Below, one piece after another: positions 20,581 through 31,878 of a DNA stretch of 64,000 nucleotides (position 1 is its first letter; the number at the start of each line of letters is the position of its first letter). Source of the stretch: Diplodia intermedia. Taxonomy: Eukaryota > Ascomycota > Dothideomycetes > Botryosphaeriales > Botryosphaeriaceae. The position numbers were made by a program, and so were the translations under genes. The notes beneath the pieces were generated by a model. That model did no database searches. It had not been told where the DNA came from and worked only from the letters and a program-made list of their open reading frames with translations. The stretch lies in assembly GCA_021495925.1 (NCBI GenBank), contig JAKEKT010000009.1, forward strand, positions 310,001 through 374,000, in the 5' to 3' direction.

Positions 20581-22130
20581 CGAGATCAACGAAGCGATAC
20601 GAGGAAGAGATCTCTGCTGGGGGACTCACTCTGCGACAAGATGTTACACAGCATTGCAGTGAGATCGAGCGTGAAGGCGATGAGTTGCCAATTCAACAAG
20701 TGTGAGAGAATGAACGCACCACCACCGCGACCATGCAGTTCTGATGTGCATACTCTTGCAGATGGCACCAGGACATCAAGCCAGCCAACATCTTTGTGGT
20801 TAGTGTTGACTCTGACTCCAAGTATTCCTACCAATTCAAGCTTGGAGACCTGGGACAAAGTCACTTCAAGACGATGGCTCCATTAGGCATTCCTCTGCCC
20901 GATAAAGGTAGCTACGGAACACGCACTTATGGTACGTAAAGGCACACGCTCTATATCTGCAGCAAAAGTACTAAGTTACTTTACAGGAGCTCTGGAATGC
21001 TATCGAGGTAACGAGTACACCCACGGCATTCCGCTGAGTGTTCGCCCCAGCGTCGACATTTGGTCCTTTGGCTGCATCTGCAGCGAGGCTGCCGTGTGGG
21101 TTGTCCGCGGACATGATGGACTCGAACAGTATCGAACTTTGCGTCAACAAGCCACGAGTGGTATTCCTGGCTTCCATGATTCTGATAGCTTCCACAACGG
21201 TTTAGAGGTCCTTCCATGTTTCTTGGAAACACTCGAAGACCTGAAATATAGCCTACGAGCCAATGAAATAGTCACCAAGCCCATTCTGGACGTCATTCCT
21301 GATATGCTTACACCACAAATCTCGCGTCAAAATGCAAAACAGGTGTGAGACAGACTGGACCGCTGTCTCACAAAGAAAACAAGCGTTATGATGAGTGTAG
21401 GGAGGTCCGAGTATCCGTCTTTACCTTACAATCACATTGAAACCTGCCCGACGAACTCAGTATACCTTCCGAATAAGTTCGTTTCTTCGTCGACCATTTT
21501 CCCGAATGACCAACAAAGAAGCATGCCTTCCAGACCGGCTTCTTATGCGGCTCCTGCGCGGGTTCCGATGTCCATGAGAGAGGGAATTGGCGGTATAAGA
21601 CTATCCGCTTCTTCCAGTACGCAACCTTAGCGTATTCGATCTCACAGTCTCGTTCAGTCGGGGTACCAACCGCACTCTGGCCTTCATGAGGTTTTTGAAG
21701 GCGGTACAGTGGGACCAGACGATGAGCTCAACGAAAGCCCCACGACTATGTCACCCGACGATCTGAATTGGGCCTCAGCCACCTCTGCGCAATACTACCC
21801 GACGGAGTGCCAGTGCACTAGTGAAAGTACCACAGGCCATGTCTGTCACACATGTCAACAATGTCAGCGGTTCACTGGAGGGAGACCCATAAGCGAAGGT
21901 TATCGCTCTCTCGAGGAAAGAAGTCTCCTCTCGGCGATAGGCAAGACCTCATAGATCAACTTGCGGGACGCGATCAGGTATGCCAGGTCCTGAATTATTC
22001 TGAGCATCTTGACATGGGGTTCTGCTTCAGGGCTTGGGTTTCCGCCATTCTTTCCCAATCTATGGCAAGTGTCCGGAGACAGATGGTGGCTCCACACTAC
22101 CTGTTGTATCGTCCGCCTCAAAAGCCATAG
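20581..22130 (+). pseudogene. 5'-truncated, broken protein kinase gene with vWA-type tail
   Basis: Spliced reading gives the C-lobe of a protein kinase. The catalytic loop HQDIKPANI is rebuilt across a 62-bp intron (20700-20761). The metal-binding DLG follows, then the activation-segment end GTRTYGALE, rebuilt across a 55-bp intron (20932-20986). Here Leu replaces the usual Pro of APE. A DIWSFGCICSE helix comes after. No N-lobe with the ATP-binding lysine is found upstream, so the gene lacks its 5' part. The frame then meets TGA at 21346-21348 and TAG at 21628-21630. Between about 21850 and 21900 the sense shifts frame into a QDLIDQLAGRDQ segment. This resembles the linker before the vWA-like domain of a large fungal kinase family, but the rest of that domain is unrecognisable. 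Both stops could derive from CGA and CAG codons by C-to-T change. Confidence 0.7.
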
Positions 22131-22308
22131 CATACAGAATTATGAGATGCCTTGAATCTCACTTTAATAAAAGCACTTTGGATTGAGGTACATATAGTAC
22201 CACAGTGCCGCAATGGGACAGTGGTGACAGAAAGCTCGCAGTAACACTTCACTTAGTCGAAAGGAAAGCGGCTCTTTTTTCCCGCACGACCTCCTCTGCG
22301 AAACCTCC

Positions 22309-22971
22309 CTAATCATACACATCCTGATCCGGCAACTTCTCATACCACGCCACGCGCTCCGAGTCCACGCCGGTACTCTGATGCAAATTCCACACGCCGC
22401 AATCCTCATAAAACTTGAACGTAAACTCAAACGGGCCCTCGCGGCTCGGCAGCGTCGCGGTCAGGAACTCCCCCGTCACCGTGCCCTGCGGGCCGACGCC
22501 GGTCCCGTTGCCGCCGCTGGTGACGTTGGACAGGTGGTAGGGCCCCGCCCCGGCGATGCTGTACTTGCCGATCAGCGCCCACTCGGCGTCGGTGCCGGAC
22601 GACGGGTCGCTCTGGTCGAGGTAGGTGGGCCGCAGCTCCGGCTTGGTCGTGTCGTTGGCCGTGACGAGCAGCGCGCAGTAGCCGTTGGGCGTGTAGAGCG
22701 ACATGCCGGACGGGACGGGGTAGGCCCAGTCGCCGGGGATGAGGTCGCCGGTGGTGGTGTTGCTGGTGGTGGAGAGGAAGGGGAGGAGGGGTCAGCTGCT
22801 GTGGTTGAAAGGGAAGAGGGGGGAAGATATCAAAAAGGAGAGGAAGTGGGATAGGGTCTAGGTTGTGGAGTGTGGAAAAGGCTTGAGCAAGGACGGAGCA
22901 TACACGAGCGACGAGTTGATGAAGCCCCAGGCTCCGACGAAGCAGTTCAATGCCGTTTTGCCGAGAGACAT
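22309..22971 (-). CDS. lipocalin-like domain protein
   Basis: Two exons on the - strand, 22971-22904 and 22762-22309, joined across a 141-bp GTATGC...CAG intron, give 173 residues. The start MSLGKTALNCFVGAW lies just before the typical GAWGFINSS strand of the small lipocalin-like domain found in fungi. The motif MSLYTPNGYCALL and the strand-rich C-terminal half (TGEFLTATLPSREGPFEF) fit the β-barrel fold. No signal peptide is visible. Members often sit in secondary-metabolite clusters as proposed isomerases or carriers of hydrophobic molecules, but no such cluster surrounds this gene. The assignment rests on family resemblance by eye, and a distinct β-barrel family cannot be excluded. Confidence 0.72.
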
Positions 22972-24422
22972 TTTGAGACGATGAGATGCGGAGTGAGTGG
23001 TAGAGTATGGCGGACGAAGTGCGTCTGCAGCATTCAGAGGAGGGAGCTGCGGTCGACTTTATAATTCTTTTAAGCCCTTATACACAGTGTGGTTCTCCGT
23101 CGGGTTGTCCGAATGCGTTGAACTCGGACAGCGCAGAGCGCCCTCGGCTACGTAAGACTGGCCAGGCACAGTGGCAGAGTAATTGAATCCCGGTCCCGAA
23201 CGTTCAAGACAGAGCTGACTGCAGAAGAATAAGCAAGGGTGTGATCCGGGTAAGGAGCTTATATGCACATAAGCAACCAGGGACGGCACGAAAGCCACCA
23301 TTCTTGGCTCCCGCTCGCGCATCGTTCAAACACAATTTTAAGGGGATTGGAATTACTTTCCTCCCGAACCGACTCAAATACTCCTGCCTGAAGGTTTTCA
23401 CATAAGGGAACTGAAAGCTGGAAGGCATATACTAAGAAATAGAACAAAAAAAAGCCCGATGTCGTTGTCAGATTGGCAGATCTGCGGCTGACGTATGTGT
23501 GTATCTTGGCAATATTTCATGCGCATCAAGTCTGGTTCCTGGATCCGGCTGCATGGTACCCGCATTGCTACGTACTGATCTCTGCTGCAAGCTACCCCGC
23601 CCCCAACGTATAGGAGTCGGACATGGGGTGGAGTGCGGGGATCCGACGCTATACCTCTTGCCATCTTCAGCTCAACTCGTTGACCTTCGACGCAAGAAAA
23701 CTACCCGATAGGTCCACTGGAAACTCTCGCTTCCAAGACCTACAACAGGGCAATAGACAAACGGGCAAATTCCTTGTCATCAGGAACGGCAATAGCACTG
23801 ATGCATTCTTCCCCGCATTGTCACTGTGGTTTCCCCTGCCATGCATTCGAGCTTGCGCAACCCTGCATCTTGCTGTCGTGTCTTCTCCTCCGTGGCGGCG
23901 GCTGTCTATCCCTGCTGGGCACGCTTGCATAGGCTCCTGTCGCGTGGGAGAAAATGCAGGAGGGTGACGAAGGGTCGAGCCCTACTTCGTCAGAGCTGAT
24001 GGTAGTTAACGAAAACCAAAGAAAATCGCTGTGAATTTTTACGAGCTGTGGCTGCATGAGCTGTGTGGGGATGTGGCTGGTGAGTTGTACAGATCATCGT
24101 GTCAACTGCAGTGTGCCGTTGTTGCCTCCACCGCATCGACAGCTCCACACATAGCTCTGACACCGTGATCGATCGTAGATTTTGTGGGCTTTCCCGATAT
24201 AATTTGGCTCAACAAGTGTCGTTATGTGAGGGAGTAGTGGAAAGACACGTTTAATTTTTTTTTTCTTCTGCCATATGTATGTCGCTCTGCTGCAGGTATT
24301 TAAAGTTTCCAACCCAATAAATTTTTCCAGAACTTCTATTCTATCAGTTGTTTCCTTTTTCTGCTTCAAAATACATACACCAAAGTGGAAACCACTTACT
24401 GAACGTTTCCGACTGAAAAACA
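22972..24422. other. intergenic, divergent promoters
   Basis: About 1.45 kb between two genes transcribed away from each other. An A/T-rich stretch near 24240-24270 lies 150 bp before the next start. The open frames within are short and show no family resemblance. Confidence 0.5.
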
Positions 24423-25805
24423 ATGTCGAACAGTACAGGCACAGAGCCAGCTCCATCGCATGAACACCACCTAACCAACGAGCCGAGCGAGGACCAATTG
24501 CGTCGAAGCCCGACCGACTCGTCCAAAACAGATGCCGAGGAAGCAAGTGTAGACTTCTGGAAGCTCTCTGAAGACCAGTCCGCCGACAACCCATTCACCG
24601 CGTGGACCCCCGACTTTTGGCGCATCGACACGCACTCCCGATACGGGCGGAAGATCTTTCGTGACTTTGTCCTGCCGTGCACGGCAGGGATTTCACCGCT
24701 GGAAGGGCGAAGGGAAGCCATCCCCTGGGCCGACGAGTTCGTGCAAAAAAGCTACAAAGTCTACCGCGGCTTCCCCCAGACACGTCTCTACGCGTCGCCG
24801 GATCCAAGATCCATCATCGGGGTGCTTGCCGAACTCGTTAACGTTTACCTATTCCACATCTATCGCGCGTCCTTCCGGAACAGGGTGGTGAAAGGTAAGA
24901 CGCAGCAGATCAAAGGTATGCGCGAATATCTTTGCGAGACTTTGAAGCTTGATGATCACAGCGATCTCCTCCATTTGCATTGGGAGACTTACGACGAACT
25001 CAAACCCGGTGGAGTACACTTTGAGACGGCGGTGGCGCTGTGGCGCAGCGTGATGGATGATCCTGGCAAAAGCGCAGCAAACCGCATCGGGCTGCTGGGA
25101 AAGCGAATTGCAATCTACGGAGAGTCGACGTTCGGCGTCCCCGGGATCCAAGCGCTTCGCGATGGCCCAGTGCGAGCGGTTCAAGTGCTACGAGCACACG
25201 CCCAAGCTATCAATCCAGCGTCTTGTACACTCTTGGATGCATTGGAAAAGAGAGAGCAGAAGATCAAAGACTTGGAGCTACGGCTGGAAAGATACAAGTG
25301 CATCACCGCAGATCTGTATTTCCGTCACATTTTGGAGCAGCTGCCGGGCCCGGTTCCCTTGGATGGCGACAGAAGACGTACTGTAGGTGCAACCAGCCGT
25401 TGGCATGATTTTCTCCGAGCGGCTGTGGCAGGGGCAGACAACATCAACCACCCTTTGCACCCACTGCTGAGGCTTGAGAACGACAAGCAGAGGATAGTCA
25501 AGATGGTTGGAGAGAACCTGTACCGATCGTTAAGCATCAACATACACCACGAGTTCATCTCTCTCGATAAAGATACCTCGGCAGATAGACACGGGCAGAT
25601 AATACCCGATCTCAGGTACTCAAAGCTGGAACGAGCTCTCTTCAAAGCAATTCTTCCATTGACTGAGCAGGCTGGAGCACAACCAGATTGGGTCCGTGAG
25701 AAAGAAAGGTACATTACGGCAGCAAGTGCAGCAAGCCAAAGGTCAAACTGGCGTGGCGTGACCCCGCCGGAAGGGCCCCGAGGCCGAGGGCAGTTCAGAA
25801 ATTAA
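24423..25805 (+). CDS. unrecognised 460-residue protein
   Basis: One uninterrupted frame of 461 codons that is longer and better formed than any competing frame. A disordered, acidic/serine N-terminus (residues 1-60) is followed by an α-helical, charged body. It contains a predicted coiled-coil-like stretch EKREQKIKDLELRLERY near residues 278-294, and a basic, glycine-rich C-terminus (GPRGRGQFRN). No transmembrane helix, signal peptide, metal site or enzyme motif is visible, and I do not recognise a family. The lack of introns, in a window where most genes have them, and the proximity of the kinase pseudogene suggest a lineage-specific or fast-evolving gene. The start at 24423 is the first Met, followed by a typical disordered leader. 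Confidence 0.7.
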   Translation: MSNSTGTEPAPSHEHHLTNEPSEDQLRRSPTDSSKTDAEEASVDFWKLSEDQSADNPFTAWTPDFWRIDTHSRYGRKIFRDFVLPCTAGISPLEGRREAIPWADEFVQKSYKVYRGFPQTRLYASPDPRSIIGVLAELVNVYLFHIYRASFRNRVVKGKTQQIKGMREYLCETLKLDDHSDLLHLHWETYDELKPGGVHFETAVALWRSVMDDPGKSAANRIGLLGKRIAIYGESTFGVPGIQALRDGPVRAVQVLRAHAQAINPASCTLLDALEKREQKIKDLELRLERYKCITADLYFRHILEQLPGPVPLDGDRRRTVGATSRWHDFLRAAVAGADNINHPLHPLLRLENDKQRIVKMVGENLYRSLSINIHHEFISLDKDTSADRHGQIIPDLRYSKLERALFKAILPLTEQAGAQPDWVREKERYITAASAASQRSNWRGVTPPEGPRGRGQFRN

Positions 25806-27136
25806 CGCGAATGGGGAACGCTTTAAGTTCTTTTGACTCTGAACATGGGCTCAAATCTAAAACACAATTTCAGTTCTTGCAAGGTCATGAGCTTGCGTTT
25901 GTGGATGAAGGCCGGTCGTGCAAGAGAAATTGTCTGAAAGTGCGGATTTCGCACTCGGGCCCAGCACGTAAGTGGGGTACGGGCCGCCGCAACCCTGTGC
26001 GCTGGCGGAACTTCCCCCTCCCTCTCTATCAGGAGCGTGCTACCTATCGGATCTGGTAACTGCATGCGTTTGTCGTTGTTATTGTCGTCCCTCGGGATGA
26101 GAGCGCTCTCGTAGGAAGCCTGATTCGGAGTATTACTGACCAGCTTCTTCTCATAGCCAATGTTAAGACGTCGGAGACGGCGATGTCCAATACCTGAGTA
26201 AAGAAACTCAGTCCGTTGGTTTGTGGCTGTATCTATTAATGGAATGCGCCGTATAGCCGAAAACAGATCCGAAGAATCCGTGATAGACAAACCGCGACAT
26301 CGAGCCCAGTCCAACATATTTTACTGTCTTAAATCCCATGTACAAGAGATGTGGTACGTGACTATTGTAGACAACTGAAGTCCAAGTGCGGACACAAGAT
26401 CCCAACGACCAAAATGGTCACCCATGCCCATGTTCAACCACAAAAATCGACCTATTTCTCATTCATGACCGCGCGTCCAGCATTCTCTTCCAAAACATTG
26501 CATGTCACTGCAATGTATACCGTTGCGTGTTTCTCAACTGCCAGCGGTCGCCGAGGAAGTTTTATGGGCGATGACTGGGCCGCGTGGTCGCGTGAGGGGG
26601 TGAGAGCCGCTCGGCGAGGTAGCATCGTCGTCCTCCCCTAAGAGAACCTTGGTCTGACCTCTACGGAATGTAGATGGAGACCGATCGGGCAAGTGTTGAA
26701 GTCCTGGGAATAACTTGAAGTACGTGTCCGAGCCTCTTTCCACCACGAATTGAGTGCGCCGGAGACTTTGCTGATGAGGTCCTGCGGTGTGGTGTTGTAT
26801 GTAGGCGACCTTCGAAGGAATACGCAGCAGCTCTACGAAAACATCTCGGCTCCAGTAGCATGCATGATGACAATGACGACGTAGATAGAGGACACAGTGG
26901 AACGTGGAGCGGGAAGTGGGTCCAAAGATAGTCATGGAAGATATCGCCGGGTAAGGCGATGGTTGATATGCGTGGCTGGAGCACTAACATGCACACCAAG
27001 CGCTGCCAACAAGTCAATGCTGGGCACTGCCGAGTCCGCCTTTGCTGACCCGGGTTTCAACATGCCGAGAAACATATGCTCAATACAGGCGTAGAGCTGT
27101 GCCGTACGAAAGCCCACGTGTTCTGTAGATGCCGCA
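25806..27136. other. intergenic, convergent 3' regions, no gene recognised
   Basis: About 1.3 kb between two genes that end toward each other. Such a long convergent spacer is more than 3' UTRs need. The frames present (at most about 165 codons, for example 25823-26317 on -) give no family resemblance. Confidence 0.5.
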
Positions 27137-28594
27137 TCACTCTTGCGTGGGGGAGAGTGTCCGAGCTGATTCTTCAGTTTTAGTCCTTTTTGGTGGTGGC
27201 TGGTCTAATCTTTCATCGGATCGTTCCGCTGCAAGGGCTGCTTCGTCGACCAGAAGACCTTCAGCTGCGAGCTCATCATCTTCGCCCCAGCCATACATCT
27301 CATCTGAGCTGAGCTCGTCCTCTGAGTCGGGAACTTCGTCGGGCCTTCTAGTAGAGGGTCGGGCGGGTGATGTTAACGTCTGGAGTGGTACCTCCACCGT
27401 TCTCAAATCGACATCGGAGAGTCCAGACTTGAATACGTTAGCAATGGGTAATGAGTAACAGACTCGCTGACCTACGGGTTCGATTATGAAAGGAATCACA
27501 GCGCCTAGCCCGTCACCCTCGTTCAGCCCTATCCCGGCAACCTTCACAACGCCAATGTACCTGATTTTCTTTCTTTTTTCATCATCCATGCCGGCTAGTC
27601 TCCCCGGATCCGGCGGCCAATCTTGAAACATCACCAATCGCGTCGCAATCCCATTGTCCCATTCCAGTCCCGCCATAGCTGGCACCAGCAACGCATTTGA
27701 ATGTTCTCGAAAGCGTGTCACCGCCTGATTTGTAAGAAAAACCGGAATGTCGCGTACTGCTGCAATCTTGCCTAGTGTAGATACCAGGCTGCTCATCACA
27801 GCATACCTCCGACCTGCTGCCCATTTCGAATTGTCGTTTTTGTTTCCTTTTGCAGCACTGGTCCGTGGATAAGCGTGGTCGAATAAAGTAGACACCGAGT
27901 CAATGACGACCAGCCAAGTGCCTTCTGGAGGAAAGTTCGCGACCGGATGCGCGATTAGCGCAAGCAGGTGGGCCAAAGTTCGCGTAGAGTAATGGTGAAA
28001 ACGTGGGAGCATATCAGCGGCGGAGAGGGCCTCATCCACTGAAGAGCTCGGTCCTTCGGGTGCGGGAGACGGGGAAACAGATAGCAATGTTTCAAGACGT
28101 ATCTTTGGTACATCCTCCGCTGCATCTGCTGTATGGTCAGCAATGATCGCCGGTGGTGGAAGACAGACAGTTACTCGCCTATCCACACGACATGGCCGCC
28201 TCGTTGAAGTGCGCTCTTGGCAACCTGAAGTCTTGCGTTGCTTTTTCAGCCACATGACCCATACATTGCACATACTTTGGCCAACCAATACCGGTATACA
28301 CATACCCAAGGGCAGTCTTGCCTGAGCCCGGTGGCCCGTAGACCTCTGTCACTTGGCCACGGGCGAGACCGCCTTTCACGGGTGTCGCTGTTCGAGGCTG
28401 AAACAGGGCATCGAGCTGTGCGAGGCCTGTTGATATCGCGCGAGGACCACTGATTCTGAGGGTGCGAAGGGCCTGGGAAGCAGAGAAGGTAGGGAGACGG
28501 TCTAAGGTCGAGTCAGCAGCTGTCGAACAGTAGGGACCGGAAGCTTACGGGCAGACTGCGAGGAAGACGGTGCGTTCGTATCTTGGAGAGCCAT
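27137..28594 (-). CDS. RecA-family Rad51 paralogue (Rad55/Rhp55-like)
   Basis: Four exons on the - strand: 28594-28549, 28501-28302, 28224-28179 and 28128-27137, giving 427 residues. Walker A is GPPGSGKTAL near residue 74, and Walker B is WLVVIDSVS near 170. These, and the overall RecA fold with the VVWIAD strand, place it among the Rad51 paralogues that load Rad51 during homologous recombination. Two splice sites are unusual. Intron 2 needs a GTGTAT donor to keep phase. Intron 3 appears to use a GC donor (ATAG|GCGAGT) with a normal acceptor. The last ~90 residues form an acidic tail (DSEDELSSDE) absent from the RecA core. Rad55, Rad57 and Rad51C-type paralogues are hard to tell apart by eye, so no symbol is given. 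Confidence 0.82.
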
Positions 28595-28940
28595 TGTTAT
28601 CGTGCTGATTCCATTGCAAGCAGTTTGAGCAAAATTCCAAGCCGGGGGTGAGGATTGATGGGTTGAGACGCGGGCTGGTTGAGGAGGACGCGTCGGGGGT
28701 GAGAGACGCGCGACGTCAGCGTGCACGAGTCATGCAGAGACACCACCCGAGTCACGCACAAACCGCTCTCAGCTGAACGAAGCTTCCTCTTCCAACACAA
28801 CGTCGGCCACTCGCGATCTTCGAAAATTGCCTCACAAATGAGGTGAATGCACTTTGGGCTCACCTTCGCTCATTCTTACCCATCTTCCTTCGCTCTTTGA
28901 TCCGGGTGAACTGATTCTGGCCTGCCCCCTTTCGCTCTCT
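28595..28940. promoter_or_regulatory. divergent promoter between Rad51-paralogue and MOSC genes
   Basis: A 346-bp spacer between two start codons pointing away from each other. It must contain both promoters. No motif stands out. Confidence 0.5.
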
Positions 28941-30408
28941 ATGGAAGAAATTGCTCCGAAGACCGGCGGCATGCTTGCATCGGTCGTCCTTCAGGCCTGG
29001 CCTGCCATTCTTTCTCTTTTTCTGATTACCGCTTTTTCAATTGCCATAGCCGCCGTAATTCTTGACGTCAGTCGGGAAGACCAAGAGGCAGAACCTCCAG
29101 CAGGCTGTCGTCGACTTGGACTTCCTCCGGGAAAGTCGCATCTCCGCGATCAGTATAATCAGAAATACGCCAAGGGCAGCGAAAAAGACAAGTCTTCATG
29201 GAAGGTGAAGGCTCTTTCAATCTATCCAGTCAAAAGCTGCTACCCCGTCGAGCTTGAACATGGCGAGGTCATCCCCGCTGGCATGAAATACGACCGCCAA
29301 TTCACGTTTGCCCAGCTCATCAGTTCCGTGGCAAAGGACGGGAGTTGGGAGATAACCCACCAATGGTCTTTCCTCACTCAACGTCAGTCACCGCACCTCA
29401 CCAACATCACGACCGAGCTCTGGGTTCCTGACCCTTCGTCGCCCACCTACTCTTCCAACGCTGAGTGGGTCAAGAGTGAGGGTTGTATTGTCATTTCGTT
29501 CCCTTACATGGAAGACAAGCTTTGGATCAGCGATAGACTCGAGAGGCTGGGTGCTCTCATTCGCAGCGTCTTCACGCAAAACCACCTCGACTACGATGGT
29601 CCACGTATCTCCTTCCGCGTCCCCTTCAACCCACCTTCAGATCGCATCAAAGAGAAAGCTTATCCCCGAGAGCCTATGAAGATCTGGAATGAATGTCCTG
29701 AGGCACTGAATATGGGCATCGAGATTCCCGAAGAGATACTCGCCAAGCTGAAATACACACTTGGAATCTCAAATCAACTCACCCTGTTTCGCGTGGACCC
29801 CCAACGCTTCCGTGAAGTCTACCGCTGCGCTCCCCGAAAAGGCCAGGATGTGGAGTACCAGCCCGTCGTCGGCATGGCAGACGCAGTAAGCAAGCACCGA
29901 ATCCAGTATTAATCGAGAGTCGTACTCAATAACCCCTTAGTATCCTCTCCACATCATCAATCTGGCCAGTGCTCGCGATGTCGCCTCCCGCCTACCCAAA
30001 TCCACCGTTCTCGACGCAATCCGCTTTCGCGCCAACATCTACCGTAAGTCCCACAGCAGCCATCACCGGAAAACGTCGTGCTGATTATCCATAGTCACTG
30101 GTCCACCTGCCTACGCGGAAGACCACTGGCGTGTTATTCGCATTGGCTCCCGGCGCTACCACGTCAGCTGCCGCACAGCGCGTTGCACTATGGTCAACGT
30201 CAACCCGGCAACCGCGGAGCTTGAACGCAATGAGCCGTACAAGACCATGGCGGAGTTTCGAAAGATTGACCCAGGAGCGGGGAAGTGGCCCTGTTTGGGA
30301 ATGCAGCTGGTGCCGATGAGTGGAGATGAAGGGGAGGTCAGGGTTGGGGATGAGATCGTAGTGGAAGAGGTGGGCGAACACTGTTATATTCCTCAAGGTC
30401 CGTCGTAG
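28941..30408 (+). CDS. MOSC-domain protein with N-terminal membrane anchor
   Basis: Exons 28941-29885, 29941-30043 and 30095-30408, with introns of 55 and 51 bp, give 453 residues. The frame is open 29 codons further upstream (to 28854). I prefer MEEIAPKTGG because a single anchor follows at once (LSLFLITAFSIAIAAVIL). The β-barrel N-domain starts at WKVKALSIYPVKSCYPVEL, and the MOSC domain ends the protein. The conserved cysteine region SCRTARCTMVNVNP near residue 380 is where the molybdenum-cofactor ligand sits in mARC/YcbX-type enzymes. These reduce N-hydroxylated compounds, and in animals mARC is anchored to the outer mitochondrial membrane by such a helix. The same arrangement is inferred here. 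The substrate is unknown. Confidence 0.87.
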
Positions 30409-30896
30409 GCCGAGAGGCGAGGTCACACCAGGCTAGGAAGTTGTTTCGTTTTTTCTCTAGCGGGACGCCATGGTGTGTGTAGCTATGTGATTTTCCGGTT
30501 TTTATCTAATTCCAAGGGTTCATTCAAGCGCACCTTGTTCTCACGCTGGGTAAAATGGTGTCGAGCTTTCTGTACTTCTCGGTGCTCTGTCTTTTTCAAA
30601 ACAATCCCCTGTGAGATCTCAGTCTCCTCTCTGGGACTTATCAAATGATGCCCTTCTTCCCCGTAGCTATGGCTTGGCCAACAAATCCGGCCAGGGTCCT
30701 CGTCCATCCAATCATTGTTTGGGGACACCGGTATCCTGAAGTTTCGGAGCATTCAAATACTCCCAATATCCGTAGTTGCAGCACCAGTAGCCAACCAGCA
30801 AGACGCGGTAGAACCGCGACCTAAATCCATCTCCTTTCTCCCTCTTCCGAGACCATATACAAAAATGTGAAATGTCGCATCCTCGACCAACCAGCC
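30409..30896. other. intergenic, convergent 3' regions
   Basis: A 488-bp spacer between genes that converge. I see nothing beyond presumed 3' UTR sequence. Confidence 0.5.
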
Positions 30897-31556
30897 TTAC
30901 TTCCCGCCCACACCCTTTTCCACCCCACCACCCTGCGGCCCCTCCCCTCTCGCCATCTCGTCCGTCCCGACCAAAGCCTCGGGCAGCAGATACACCACAT
31001 CCCTCCTCCACCCAGTTCGACCTGCCGGTGTACTGCTTCCCTCGCCCGCGCCCTCGCCCTCCTTCTCGCCGCCGCCAACGCCGCCCGCGAAGTGCGCCCA
31101 ATCCAGCTGGTACCCGACAACGCACGCGCACCGCGCGCAGCGCTGCACCCACCGCTTCTCCAGCCCGTCCTCACGCCTCACGATGCGCGGCCGGCGGTCG
31201 AGCTGGACGTTCAGCAGGATCGCGTAGTGCCCGCCATCATTCTTCTCTCCTCCACCTGCCGCTGCCGCCGCTGCAGGAGCTTCGTCGGTGTTTGAGGAGG
31301 AGGCGGCGGCGGCGGTTGGTGGCCGAGCGGGGAGCGGGAGGATGTAGGCGCGGTCGAGGAGGGCGGAGTCGTCGTTGTCGTTGCCGCGGCGGGGCAGGGA
31401 GGGGAGCGGGGTCGTGGTGGCGAGGAGGAGCTGCGTGCAGATGCAGTGGTAGGTGTGGACGGGCGCGACGTCGCCGGCGGGGGAGGGGGAGGGGCTGGTG
31501 GTTGTTATCGTTGGCGGCGCGTTGTCCGGGGCGCGGGGAGGGGAGGCGGTTGTCAT
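30897..31556 (-). CDS. STEEP1 (UPF0428)-family protein
   Basis: A single exon of 219 codons. The open frame extends 79 codons further upstream, but the Met at 31554-31556 (MTTASPPRAP) begins the conserved protein. The family signature is visible: the HTYHCICTQLLL opening near residue 34, the RAYILPLP strand, and RREDGLEKRWVQRCARC near 145, with the paired cysteines expected to bind a metal. In human cells STEEP1 helps STING leave the ER by shaping membranes. Fungi lack STING, so the fungal role is a different and unresolved one, perhaps in spliceosome association or ER export. A long Gly/Ala/Ser-rich insert sits between the two conserved halves. It diverges from the HIT-domain gene. Confidence 0.78.
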   Translation of the reverse strand: MTTASPPRAPDNAPPTITTTSPSPSPAGDVAPVHTYHCICTQLLLATTTPLPSLPRRGNDNDDSALLDRAYILPLPARPPTAAAASSSNTDEAPAAAAAAGGGEKNDGGHYAILLNVQLDRRPRIVRREDGLEKRWVQRCARCACVVGYQLDWAHFAGGVGGGEKEGEGAGEGSSTPAGRTGWRRDVVYLLPEALVGTDEMARGEGPQGGGVEKGVGGK

Positions 31557-31878
31557 GGCTGCGCGGTCCGTGTTTTGGCGGGTTGGTGTGCTTCGGAGTG
31601 GTATCGGAGGTGCGCTTGAGCTCTGGAAGAAATTTGGAGACGATTGATGCGGTGGGTGGTATGGGAGGCGCGATAGTAGGTAACTGCGCGTTGGATTTTC
31701 TGGTCGACGCGCCAAGTCGCAGGGCTGAAGACGGGCGATGACGCACCCTAAGTACTTACAGCTCCAGATATCTTTCCACCGCGACACCACCAACTACTTT
31801 CACCACCTTTTCACACCGACCCAATCGCCTAGCAAACGTTCCTCACTACAACCGTCCGTCTCCAACACCTGCGCGACC
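31557..31878. promoter_or_regulatory. divergent promoter between STEEP1-like and HIT genes
   Basis: A 322-bp spacer between opposing start codons, so it carries both promoters. The half next to the HIT gene is CA-rich (CACCACCAAC), like fungal leaders. Confidence 0.5.
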
